Below, piece by piece: positions 1 through 7,448 of a stretch of DNA of 8,435 bases. The notes under the pieces were generated by a model. That model had not been told where the DNA came from, made no database searches, and worked only from the letters and a program-made list of their open reading frames with translations. A program made the position numbers and the translations under genes. Origin of the DNA: Deltaproteobacteria bacterium (lineage in GTDB: Bacteria; Desulfobacterota; DSM-4660; Desulfatiglandales; HGW-15); NCBI GenBank assembly GCA_019308525.1, contig JAFDIC010000152.1, forward strand, positions 1 to 8,435. The letters are read 5' to 3'. Position 1 is the stretch's first letter. Each line of letters opens with the position of its first letter.

Positions 1-33
1 GAGTTGAGTAGGATTTATGTGAACGGTTTTTTC

Positions 34-39
34 AGGAGG
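34..39 (+). promoter_or_regulatory. Shine-Dalgarno site fixing the start of the molybdopterin enzyme
   Basis: A perfect AGGAGG lies six bases before the ATG at 46. The frame is open upstream to position 4, but only this ATG has a ribosome binding site, and the protein that begins there starts a few residues before the iron-sulfur cysteine motif, as is usual for this family. Confidence 0.85.
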
Positions 40-45
40 GCAGTA

Positions 46-2397
46 ATGGCAGAAGAGATCATCAGGACGGTCTGTGAAGGCTGCATGTCCGGCTGTGGCG
101 TCCTTGTTCACAAAAAAGAGGGGAAGGTTGTCAGGATCACGGGAGATCCGGATCACCCTCAGAACAGGGGGAAACTGTGCATAAAGGGGGTTACCTATGA
201 TGAGCTTCTTTATCATCCCGACCGAATCAAACACCCCATGAAACGCGTGGGAGAACGCGGTGATGGAAAATGGATTGAGATTTCCTGGGACCAGGCATTG
301 GATGAAATAGCGGAGAAATTCACTGAGATTAGCAAGAAATATGGCCCTGAAGCCATTACCCTGGGGTTCGGGACCTATCCAAAGGGGGGAGTTATCCCTA
401 CGTTCATTTTCTGCCAGGCCATAGGCTCGCCACAGCATATGACCATTGACGGCCCCTATTGCTTCACCCCACACATCATGGCCGACGTTCTTACCTACGG
501 AATCAATGTGAAGTGCGAACAGACGGGCGCCTATTTCTATGACAGCAAGGCAATTGTGTTATGGGGGCACAATATGGCCGTTTCCTTTCCTCCGAAATGG
601 TGGCGAATACAGGAGGCACAGAAGAGGGGGGCAAGACTAATCGTAATAGACCCCAGGAAGAATGAAGCGGCAGAAGCGGCCGACTTGTGGCTGCAAGTCA
701 AACCATCAACGGATAATGCCCTTGCACTGGGTTGGTTGAATGTGATCATCAAGAAAAAGCTCTATGATGAGGCTTTTCTTCGAGAATGGACGAATGCCCC
801 TTTTCTGGCTCGCACGGACGATATGAGGCTTCTGCGGGAAGACGACATCAGGGTTGGAGGGCGGGCTGATAATTACGTGGCCTGGGACCTGGAATCGGAC
901 AGGCCTGTGATCTATCGCACAGCGGATTTGACTTATGAGGAAGACTTCCGAAGGCCTGCGCTTACCGGGACGTTTGAGATCAGCCTCTTGAACGGAAAAC
1001 AGGTTCCCTGTGAACCGGTATGGCAACGGCTCATAAGGGTCGTGGAGCCTTTCACACCTGAAAGGGTCGAAGAGATAACCTGGGTCCCGTCAGCGCAGAT
1101 CATCGAGGCGGCGACAACCTATGCTACAAGCAAACCGGCAGTCCTTATGACCCACATGGGTATCACCATGCAAACCAATGTCATCCAAACATCGCGCCTC
1201 CTGAGCCTGTTGATAGCCATAACGGGCAATTTTGACGCCAAGGAAGGGAACGGCGTCGTTCAATACCCCATAAGCTCCTACCTTGAGATGTCCTCAAAGA
1301 TCTTGCGTGCCGATCGACAGGTCGAAGAAAAGCAAATAGGTGCGGCAGAGTATCCGCTATTCTCGGGCCCTGATTCCATCCGGGCAAAGGTTCACCCTGG
1401 TCTGTGGTACAAGGATCTGGAGGAAGGCAAGATGATCAAGGCACTCTGGACGAGCAGTAACCCCGTTGTCCATTCCGAGGACAGCACGAGGGTCATCAGG
1501 GCCATGAAGAAGTTGGAATTGCTTGTGGTGGTCGATTTTTTTAGGACACCCACGGCTGATATCGCCGATTACATACTGCCCCCAGCCTGCTGGCTTGAAC
1601 GGGACGATATCGCCGACACCCAGAACTATCCGAATTTCATCGCTGCCCGCCAGAAGGTCGTTGATCCTGTCGGTGAATGTCGAGATGAATACGAAATCCT
1701 GTTCGATGTTTTGGAAAGAATGGGGGTGCCGCTTCCATTCCCGGAGCCGATCAAAACGCCCAAAGATCTCTATGATCTCAGGCTGAAGAAGCTGGGTATC
1801 ACATTCGAGGAATTAAAGAAGAGGGGTGTTGTTTCCGTGCCCCTGATGGAGAAAAAGTACGAGAAGGGGTTGTTGCGCTCTGACGGCAGGCCCGGGCTTG
1901 AAACCCCTACCGGAAAGTGTGAAATTTGGTCGACAAGGCTCGAAGAGTTCGGGTACAGTCCCCTTCCCTATTATGAAGACACCTATCCCGCCGGGGATAT
2001 CCTGGAGGACTATCCTCTTATTCTGACTGATGGCAGGAAACTGGAAATATACCACGGTCTTGGCCTCACCCTGCCTTCCAGGCGAAAGAGAGTGCCTGAG
2101 CCGATTGTTGAAGTCCATCCAGAGACAGCAGAAGGCCTGGGAATAAGGGAAGGGGAATGGGTGAGCATAGAGACCCATCAAAACAACAAGAGTTTCAGAA
2201 GAAAGGTGGTCTTGGCCCCTCATCTCCACCCCAAAGTCATTTGGTGTAACACCCATTTTCATTATCCGGAAAAGAGGGACCTCAACGAGAGGCTTGAGCC
2301 CAACATCAATCTTAGCCATACCCTGGACGGCCCCCTGGATCCGATTGACGGAGCATCTCAAATCAGGGGTGTGCCTTGCAGGATAATCAAGGGTTAA
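46..2397 (+). CDS. Molybdopterin (Mo/W-bis-PGD) oxidoreductase, acetylene hydratase/thiosulfate reductase-like branch
   Basis: This 783-residue protein belongs to the DMSO reductase superfamily. A 4Fe-4S domain sits at the N-terminus, with Cys10, Cys13, Cys17 and Cys45 and a Lys two residues after the last Cys, which fits electron transfer to the pterin. The catalytic domain follows; by position Cys139, in GPYCFTPH, is the likely metal ligand. WLERDD (about 516-521) and the C-terminal pterin-binding domain (from about 655, starting YPLILTDGRK) are family-typical. No Tat or Sec signal is present, so it should be cytoplasmic. The layout matches my memory of acetylene hydratase, but the residue after the second cluster Cys is Met14, where acetylene hydratase has its catalytic Asp. 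Acetylene hydration is therefore not supported. It is probably co-transcribed with the Rid gene 67 bp downstream. The family is clear; the substrate and the choice of Mo or W are unknown. Confidence 0.9.
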   Translation: MAEEIIRTVCEGCMSGCGVLVHKKEGKVVRITGDPDHPQNRGKLCIKGVTYDELLYHPDRIKHPMKRVGERGDGKWIEISWDQALDEIAEKFTEISKKYGPEAITLGFGTYPKGGVIPTFIFCQAIGSPQHMTIDGPYCFTPHIMADVLTYGINVKCEQTGAYFYDSKAIVLWGHNMAVSFPPKWWRIQEAQKRGARLIVIDPRKNEAAEAADLWLQVKPSTDNALALGWLNVIIKKKLYDEAFLREWTNAPFLARTDDMRLLREDDIRVGGRADNYVAWDLESDRPVIYRTADLTYEEDFRRPALTGTFEISLLNGKQVPCEPVWQRLIRVVEPFTPERVEEITWVPSAQIIEAATTYATSKPAVLMTHMGITMQTNVIQTSRLLSLLIAITGNFDAKEGNGVVQYPISSYLEMSSKILRADRQVEEKQIGAAEYPLFSGPDSIRAKVHPGLWYKDLEEGKMIKALWTSSNPVVHSEDSTRVIRAMKKLELLVVVDFFRTPTADIADYILPPACWLERDDIADTQNYPNFIAARQKVVDPVGECRDEYEILFDVLERMGVPLPFPEPIKTPKDLYDLRLKKLGITFEELKKRGVVSVPLMEKKYEKGLLRSDGRPGLETPTGKCEIWSTRLEEFGYSPLPYYEDTYPAGDILEDYPLILTDGRKLEIYHGLGLTLPSRRKRVPEPIVEVHPETAEGLGIREGEWVSIETHQNNKSFRRKVVLAPHLHPKVIWCNTHFHYPEKRDLNERLEPNINLSHTLDGPLDPIDGASQIRGVPCRIIKG

Positions 2398-2451
2398 GAG
2401 CCAAGGAATGGTAAGCCTCGACGCAACTCGAAGATCGAAATCCGCGTGAAT

Positions 2452-2456
2452 GGAGA
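2452..2456 (+). promoter_or_regulatory. Shine-Dalgarno site deciding the start of the Rid gene
   Basis: GGAGA lies eight bases before the ATG at 2465. The in-frame ATG at 2450 overlaps this region and has no purine-rich site upstream, so 2465 is the better start. The choice changes the protein by only five residues. Confidence 0.65.
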
Positions 2457-2464
2457 CTATCAAC

Positions 2465-3853
2465 ATGAAGCTTCTCCGTGTACTGAAAAGATACCCGATG
2501 TATTTCGGCGGTGTTAAGCAGGCCTATCCTCATATCACTCCCGGTATGTCATTTTCCTCCAAGGCTGTCATCGCGGGCAACATCGTCTTTCTGAACAGCT
2601 TTGATGGGCGCTCCCTGGAAACGGGAAAAGTTACTTCAGATAGATTTGAAGATCAACTTCTTGTCTGCCTTGACAATATCAGACTCACCCTTGAGGAAAC
2701 GGGAAGCTCGATGAATAACTTGGTAAAATGTTTTGTTCTCCTGAAAAACTGTGGGGATGAGCCATGTATGTGGAAGACTATGCTGGAGTACTACAAGGAA
2801 TATGCCCCCACCCTGGTGGAAGAGCCACCTGCCGTGACTATCACCCAAGTGGAATCCCTGGCCGGGCCAGGGTGCCTGGTGGAAATTGATGCTTTATCCG
2901 TATTGTCGAAAGATGAGCCCGGCTGGGAGATGAAAAAATACCCGATGTTCCTTGGTGGCGTGAAACAGGTCTATCCCAATGTCGAACCCGGCGCTCCTTT
3001 CCTCTCAGAGGCCGTCTCTGTAGGAAACTTGATTTATCTTTCAGGTATGAACGGTGAGAACCCAAATACCGGCAAGATAGAAACAAACATATTCGAAGAG
3101 CAATGGAAAACAGCGCTTGATAAGGTCAGCGGCATCCTGGACAGGGTAGGGAGTTCCATGAGTAATATTGTCAAGACATTACATTTCCAGTGCAAACTGG
3201 ATTCACTTCTAGAGCCCTCGGAGGACATTTACCGGTCTCACAGCCCGGCCTCAGACAGGTTGTGGAAGACAGAGCTTGAGTATTTTGAGAGACATGCTCC
3301 CTATCTGCTGGACGAGTTTCCAGCAAGCACTTTTCTCAAGGTCTCCTCACTTGTCAATCCTGAAGCTCTTGGGCAAACAGAGGTCATTGGAGTTTTTGAC
3401 AGATTTAGGCCCGGGTGGGAGGTGAGAAAGTACCCCACGTATCTGGGCCAGCGTGGTTTTCCCAGGCATATTGGTGAGATCAAGAAATACTATTCTCGGA
3501 CGGTAAAGGTCGGTAACCTGCTCTACATATCCGGTCAGACGGCAACGGATGTCAACACGGCCAGAATAGAGTCTACTGTTTTTGAAGACCAAATGTTGAC
3601 GTCTCTCAAGAACCTTAGAGCCGCCCTGGAAGAGGCTGGGAGTTCTTTGGAAAACCTTGTAAAGACCTATATTCTCTTACCCGATCCCAAGACAATCTCC
3701 GACATGCGTCAAATCGAGCTGGCATTCTATCAAAAATACGCTCCACGATTGGCGGAGGAGCCACCTGCATCCACAGTGATCCACCCGCACAGTCTGGCGT
3801 CTCCGGTCATGCTGATCGAAATCGATGCCATCGGTTTCATTCCTGACCGGTAG
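2465..3853 (+). CDS. Triple-domain Rid (YjgF/YER057c/UK114) family protein
   Basis: This 462-residue protein contains three consecutive Rid domains at about residues 8-145, 157-312 and 321-458. Each opens with a (K/R)(R/K)YP..(F/L)G segment, then VGN or AGN, a TG-like turn, F(E)(E/D)Q, a GSS..N(L/I)VK helix and a closing PPA or FPA strand; domains 1 and 3 end with an (I/V)EIDA strand. Rid enzymes are usually about 130 residues and form trimers, so one chain could mimic a trimer. In E. coli RidA, Arg105 in FPARSCVEV binds the imine carboxylate. The aligned residues here are Val124, Ser288 and Ser436, so 2-aminoacrylate deaminase activity is unlikely. Domain 2 is longer by about 17 residues (near 245-265) and lacks the closing EIDA. 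No signal peptide is seen. It is probably in an operon with the Mo/W enzyme. Family assignment is firm; function is unknown. Confidence 0.88.
   Translation: MKLLRVLKRYPMYFGGVKQAYPHITPGMSFSSKAVIAGNIVFLNSFDGRSLETGKVTSDRFEDQLLVCLDNIRLTLEETGSSMNNLVKCFVLLKNCGDEPCMWKTMLEYYKEYAPTLVEEPPAVTITQVESLAGPGCLVEIDALSVLSKDEPGWEMKKYPMFLGGVKQVYPNVEPGAPFLSEAVSVGNLIYLSGMNGENPNTGKIETNIFEEQWKTALDKVSGILDRVGSSMSNIVKTLHFQCKLDSLLEPSEDIYRSHSPASDRLWKTELEYFERHAPYLLDEFPASTFLKVSSLVNPEALGQTEVIGVFDRFRPGWEVRKYPTYLGQRGFPRHIGEIKKYYSRTVKVGNLLYISGQTATDVNTARIESTVFEDQMLTSLKNLRAALEEAGSSLENLVKTYILLPDPKTISDMRQIELAFYQKYAPRLAEEPPASTVIHPHSLASPVMLIEIDAIGFIPDR
2486..3838 (+). repeat. Three diverged tandem copies of a Rid-domain coding unit
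   Basis: The three units lie at about 2486-2899, 2933-3400 and 3425-3838. They are alignable at protein level (copy starts KRYPMYFGGVKQAYP, KKYPMFLGGVKQVYP and RKYPTYLG) but not as near-identical DNA, so the duplications are old. Copies 1 and 2 share the GGVKQ.YP segment that copy 3 has replaced. Confidence 0.85.
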
Positions 3854-3891
3854 AGTGCGGTTAGGATATTGCAAAATGGATCTTTGGAACA

Positions 3892-4134
3892 TCAATAGTC
3901 ATTCGGGGGCGCAGCCGGCTTCCTGAAAATGGAAAACAACCAGCGAAAAAAAGGGCCCTTTAGCGCCAACAGGAGAAGTCGGCCAAAATCTTTCCGGTCC
4001 AGTAATATCCTGACATGCCAGTTCACCGGTTCTGTAGAACGCAAAGAGAGGAGCAAATACCTGTCCTTCCTGGCAACCTTTTCAAGCCTCAATACCAGCT
4101 CAGTTTTACCCAAGCCTGTGGATCGTACTCTCAT
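3892..4134 (-). CDS. Small uncharacterised 80-residue protein, coupled to the upstream flavoprotein
   Basis: The gene starts at an ATG that shares four bases (ATGA) with the stop codon of the upstream FAD oxidoreductase, with a weak AAAGG site seven bases before it. The 80-residue product starts MRVRSTGLGKTE. Residues 11-33 alternate as in beta strands, TEPVNWHVR (34-42) is a distinctive central motif, and residues 53-70 form a hydrophobic, aromatic-rich stretch (LLLLALKGPFFRWLFSIF) that could be a membrane-surface or protein-contact helix. The tail is Pro-rich (KPAAPPNDY). Many basic residues and no Cys argue against a redox cofactor. It may be a partner or membrane anchor for the adjacent flavoproteins; this is inference. 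From memory, unchecked, similar small proteins occur in Desulfobacterota. I do not recognise a named family. The composition and the overlap both argue against a chance ORF. Confidence 0.72.
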   Translation of the reverse strand: MRVRSTGLGKTELVLRLEKVARKDRYLLLSLRSTEPVNWHVRILLDRKDFGRLLLLALKGPFFRWLFSIFRKPAAPPNDY

Positions 4135-5759
4135 AGCAGGCCTTTCTTTCGGGCTCTTGTGACCATTTCTGGCTCCGCCCACCACTTTTCTATGCCCAGG
4201 TCCTCGGCCACCCTGTTGGCTGCCAAATAGCCGGGGCCAAAAGTAACCAATCCCCCGGGATGGGTACAGGCGCCGCATAGGTACAGATTTTTTATTGGTG
4301 TCCGATGATGGGAGCAATCAGCATTAGGCCTATGGTATCCCATCTGGAATGGATGATAGGCTCCCTGCTTTATTGAACCTTTTCGCATGTCCAACAATTT
4401 GTTTTCGACATCAAGAGGTGTTGTAATATGGCTCCATAAGACCTGGTTTCTAATTCCGGGTGCATATTTGCTAAGTGTTTCGATACATTTCTCAATTTGT
4501 TCCTGCCTGAAATCACGCTTGTACCATTTCTCCACGCCGCCCTTGATCTGGTATGGAGCCATTTGGGAAATATAGGCAGTCACGCGCCCTTCGGGTGCTT
4601 GGGAGGGGTCGTGAAGCCCTGGGAAACAACAGTTGAACCCCGCCCCTTCCATAACCTCACCCCTCTCGATGGACTCCCAGTGCCTTAGAAGGTCGTCCAC
4701 GGTTTCATATCCTATCACATAAACCATAGACCGGTTGATTTCAGAGTCAGGAACAGCAGCAGCAAAATTGGGCGCTCCATCCATGGCCAGGTGAACCGTC
4801 TGCAAACTCCATCTCTCCCACTTCCATCCCTCGATCTTCTCCACAAATTCCTTGTCTAGATCTCTTTTGTCAACCAATTTCAGAAAGGTCTGGTGAGGAT
4901 CGATGCTGCTGACTACTGCTCTTTCGGCTTCATATATGGTCCCGTCATCCATCTCTACTCCCGCTGCCCTGCCATCCTGGACAATAATCTTCCGAACTAA
5001 CACGCTGGTCCTGATCTGCCCCCCATTCTCCATGATCTCCCGGCTTAAGGCCGATGCCAGCCTGTGGCTGCCATGCACGCACAACCTGTAGTTTGTGGCC
5101 CGATTGAGGAGAAGAAGGGCCATATATCCGACACCATCCTGCTCATAAACCAGTCCCCAGTGGCAAATTACATAGGACATCAAGGCTTTGACATGCTCGT
5201 TTTCAAACAATTCGTTCACAATCTCCTTGGGGCTCTTAGCGGAAAATGACATGAGTTCTCTGCCCGATTCGCTTTTCTCCAGGCGAACGGCCTCATCCAG
5301 AGGGGGCACAGCTTCAGCGTATGTGGCGGGGGCCAAGAAATCATCCATATACCTTTTGCATTTTTCGGAGACCTCCCGCCAGGCTTCCGCATCCCTCCTG
5401 GAAAACTGCTCAAGGGAGCGGCAGGTTCTATCAATGTCTTTGTAAATGCAGACGCACCTTCCATCTGACAAGGGCATGGCGAATTGAAGATCGGGGTAGA
5501 TATATCTGACATCGCGCCTTTTCTCCAGTTCGAAGTCCTCGTAAGGTGGAGCATAGTCCACCATCATATGGTACACGGCATGAGAATTGTGTATGAAGCC
5601 GGGAATGGTTAGGTCCTCAGTGGCAAGGCCCCCGCCGGTCTCGTAACTTTTCTCGAGGACGATGACCTTGGCGCCCGCCTTGCTCAAATAGGCGGCCAGG
5701 ACAAGTCCATTGGGTCCGCCGCCTATTACTACGACGTCATATTTGTATGTTTTTGCCAT
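4131..5759 (-). CDS. FAD-dependent oxidoreductase, phytoene desaturase (CrtI/COG1233)-like, second paralogue
   Basis: This 542-residue protein has an N-terminal FAD-binding Rossmann motif VVVIGGGPNGLVLAAYL (9-25) ending at Glu36, followed by the family's GGGLATE segment (42-48) and IPGF. The C-terminal FAD motif NLYLCGACTHPGG lies at 491-503 and continues into GPGYLAANRVAEDLG. This is the architecture of phytoene desaturases and PYROXD2-like proteins, which oxidise, reduce or isomerise hydrophobic C-C bonds. There is no signal peptide or clear transmembrane helix. AGGGAGA ends eight bases before the ATG. It lies 48 bp after a paralogue and overlaps the 80-residue gene by 4 bp, so the three are very likely one operon. 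Carotenoid synthesis is unlikely because no phytoene synthase or prenyltransferase is nearby. The substrate is unknown; pairing with the paralogue suggests a two-subunit enzyme. Confidence 0.9.
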   Translation of the reverse strand: MAKTYKYDVVVIGGGPNGLVLAAYLSKAGAKVIVLEKSYETGGGLATEDLTIPGFIHNSHAVYHMMVDYAPPYEDFELEKRRDVRYIYPDLQFAMPLSDGRCVCIYKDIDRTCRSLEQFSRRDAEAWREVSEKCKRYMDDFLAPATYAEAVPPLDEAVRLEKSESGRELMSFSAKSPKEIVNELFENEHVKALMSYVICHWGLVYEQDGVGYMALLLLNRATNYRLCVHGSHRLASALSREIMENGGQIRTSVLVRKIIVQDGRAAGVEMDDGTIYEAERAVVSSIDPHQTFLKLVDKRDLDKEFVEKIEGWKWERWSLQTVHLAMDGAPNFAAAVPDSEINRSMVYVIGYETVDDLLRHWESIERGEVMEGAGFNCCFPGLHDPSQAPEGRVTAYISQMAPYQIKGGVEKWYKRDFRQEQIEKCIETLSKYAPGIRNQVLWSHITTPLDVENKLLDMRKGSIKQGAYHPFQMGYHRPNADCSHHRTPIKNLYLCGACTHPGGLVTFGPGYLAANRVAEDLGIEKWWAEPEMVTRARKKGLL

Positions 5760-5767
5760 TTGACTCT

Positions 5768-5774
5768 TCTCCCT
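5768..5774 (-). promoter_or_regulatory. Shine-Dalgarno site of the second flavoprotein gene
   Basis: On the minus strand AGGGAGA stands eight bases before the ATG at 5759-5757, inside the 48-bp gap after the upstream paralogue. No promoter or terminator is apparent in that gap, which supports co-transcription. Confidence 0.7.
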
Positions 5775-5807
5775 TACTTATTGCGGTAGACTGAACTGTC
5801 CTGCTGA

Positions 5808-7448
5808 CTAATAGGGTCGTCCCTTTTCTTCCCAGGGTTTCCTCAGGCCATAATCCTCGGCCATTATCTTATAACAATTGTAACCCTGCCAGGATGCAGC
5901 CAGTCCCTTTGGTGGCCATCCGGTACCGGTGGCATAGAGATTTTTGACAGGCGTCCTGTGCCGGGCAAGCTCTGGAATCGGTCTGAAGCTCCCGATCTGA
6001 CTGGGAGGGTCACTGATAATATGTTCCTCCCCCGAGGGCCCTGTGGTGATCAACCTTCGGGTGTCATAGGGTGAACACACATAGCAATCGATAATATTGT
6101 CCCATGTCATATTTGGTGCATATTCCTGCCAGATTGCCTGTTCAGTGATTACTTTTTGTCTTTTGAATTCCAACCACTCCCTTTCGCTTATTGCATCAGC
6201 CGGGATGCTGAATGTTTCAGAAGTATACTTGAATTTTCCTGCCGGCGCTCTTGTCTCATCCCACATGGAATGGCAGATGAACAAAGTGGGCGTATCTTCA
6301 GGTGGAGGGAATTTCCTCAGGGTTCTCCATGCATATTCGCGTGAAAGCTGTTCAGGGTCCTTGTTGACCAGGTTGACCGAGAAAACATCATTGATATCTG
6401 GATTAAAATCAGCGGCTTTCCATTGGGCCTTTTCATGGACCGCCCATCCATTCCAGGTTATTGTACCCAAGTTGCGAATAATGGCTCGCACACGTCTTTT
6501 AATCTTATCACTCAAGTATTCCTCACCGATCAACTTAAAGCAAAGGTCATAGGGGTTCATCGTGCTGATCACCGCTTGACTTGCTTCTACCTCAGTGCCA
6601 TTAACGAGCCGAACGCCCTTGGCTTTGCCATTTTCGATGATAACCCTTTCGACTGGACAATGAGTGAAAAACTCACCCCCGTATTCAGCGATCACGCGCA
6701 TTGAAGCATGGGTTAACTGGTGTCCCCCACCCTTGATAAAGCCCATTTCCGGCATTATGAACATGGTTAGAAACAGCACCAAACCGCCCGTTGGATAATC
6801 GGGAGGCATCCCCGAGTGACCGCGCATGGACTTCAGACACCAGTTATGCATTTCTGCGCTTTCGAAAACGTCTCTTACAAACTGTGAGCCAGGATAAACC
6901 CGCCAAATCGGCTCAATGGCGATATCCGGTTCGGCCAAGACCTTGTCCATAGGAGTCGGTTCGCCTGGCGGAGGTGCGGGATTGAAAAGGGTCTGCATAT
7001 AGGCCAGTCGAATTTTCCTGTTCCACAGCCCCCACCAGTGTAACCAGGTATCAGCGTCTTTTCGGGAAAAACGTGCTATTCCCTCCGCTGTTCGCTCCTG
7101 GTCCGGATCAGCGGTTTTGTTGTAGAAGATTAGACAACTATGGTCCTCTTTGTAGATATTCGCCTTCGCCGCCTCACCAGGGACAATATATTTTGCACCT
7201 TTTTCCTCCCAATCGGGAAAGTCTTCCCACAAAGGTCCATGATAATAGTGGCCGTAATGCACAGAAGAGTGGGTGTCATGAAGGAATCCGGGCAATGGCA
7301 GCTCAGCCGAACTCCATCCACCACCCAGTTCATGCCTGCTTTCAAAGATGCCTATTTTCATGCCGCCATACTTGGCTAGATACATTGCCGTTACCAGTGC
7401 CTTGTTTCCTCCACCAACGATTACCGCATCAAACTTGGCATCTGCCAT
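5808..7448 (-). CDS. FAD-dependent oxidoreductase, phytoene desaturase (CrtI/COG1233)-like, first paralogue
   Basis: The 546-residue protein shares its plan with the next gene: Rossmann strand AVIVGGG (8-14), acidic end at Glu36, ELGGGWSSAE (40-49), PLPGF, and a C-terminal HRTPVKNLYATGTGWPPKG (497-515) flavin-binding segment. The dinucleotide loop is unusual: it reads GGGNKA, with Ala17 at the third conserved glycine and Lys16 beside it, where the paralogue has GGGPNG. The middle is rich in aromatic residues and His (for example HYGHYYHGP and WLHWWGLW), which could line a hydrophobic substrate channel. The frame is open upstream to 7595, but the ATG at 7448 has a perfect AGGAGG and sits directly before the Rossmann fold, so it is the chosen start. 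It probably forms a complex with the paralogue, as CtmA and CtmB do; this is inference. Confidence 0.9.
   Translation of the reverse strand: MADAKFDAVIVGGGNKALVTAMYLAKYGGMKIGIFESRHELGGGWSSAELPLPGFLHDTHSSVHYGHYYHGPLWEDFPDWEEKGAKYIVPGEAAKANIYKEDHSCLIFYNKTADPDQERTAEGIARFSRKDADTWLHWWGLWNRKIRLAYMQTLFNPAPPPGEPTPMDKVLAEPDIAIEPIWRVYPGSQFVRDVFESAEMHNWCLKSMRGHSGMPPDYPTGGLVLFLTMFIMPEMGFIKGGGHQLTHASMRVIAEYGGEFFTHCPVERVIIENGKAKGVRLVNGTEVEASQAVISTMNPYDLCFKLIGEEYLSDKIKRRVRAIIRNLGTITWNGWAVHEKAQWKAADFNPDINDVFSVNLVNKDPEQLSREYAWRTLRKFPPPEDTPTLFICHSMWDETRAPAGKFKYTSETFSIPADAISEREWLEFKRQKVITEQAIWQEYAPNMTWDNIIDCYVCSPYDTRRLITTGPSGEEHIISDPPSQIGSFRPIPELARHRTPVKNLYATGTGWPPKGLAASWQGYNCYKIMAEDYGLRKPWEEKGRPY

Noticed and set aside
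46..2397. Acetylene hydratase or formate dehydrogenase annotation for the pterin enzyme
   Set aside because: The acetylene-hydratase Asp is Met14, and there is no Sec/Cys-His formate dehydrogenase signature at the metal-ligand position (Cys139 is followed by Phe).
1813..2466. 217-codon open frame on the minus strand
   Set aside because: It lies antisense to the conserved C-terminal domain of the molybdopterin enzyme, has no recognisable motif, and is explained by codon bias on the other strand.
4135..4317. Upstream 61-codon extension of the small 80-residue gene
   Set aside because: The extension overlaps the FAD-binding C-terminus of the second flavoprotein in another frame. The ATG in the ATGA overlap gives a compact, protein-like product.
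6097..6552. 151-codon plus-strand open frame
   Set aside because: It is antisense to the middle of the first flavoprotein, with no motif and no plausible operon context.
4131..7448. Carotenoid biosynthesis cluster
   Set aside because: Only the CrtI-like fold points that way; no phytoene synthase, cyclase or prenyltransferase gene is in the window.
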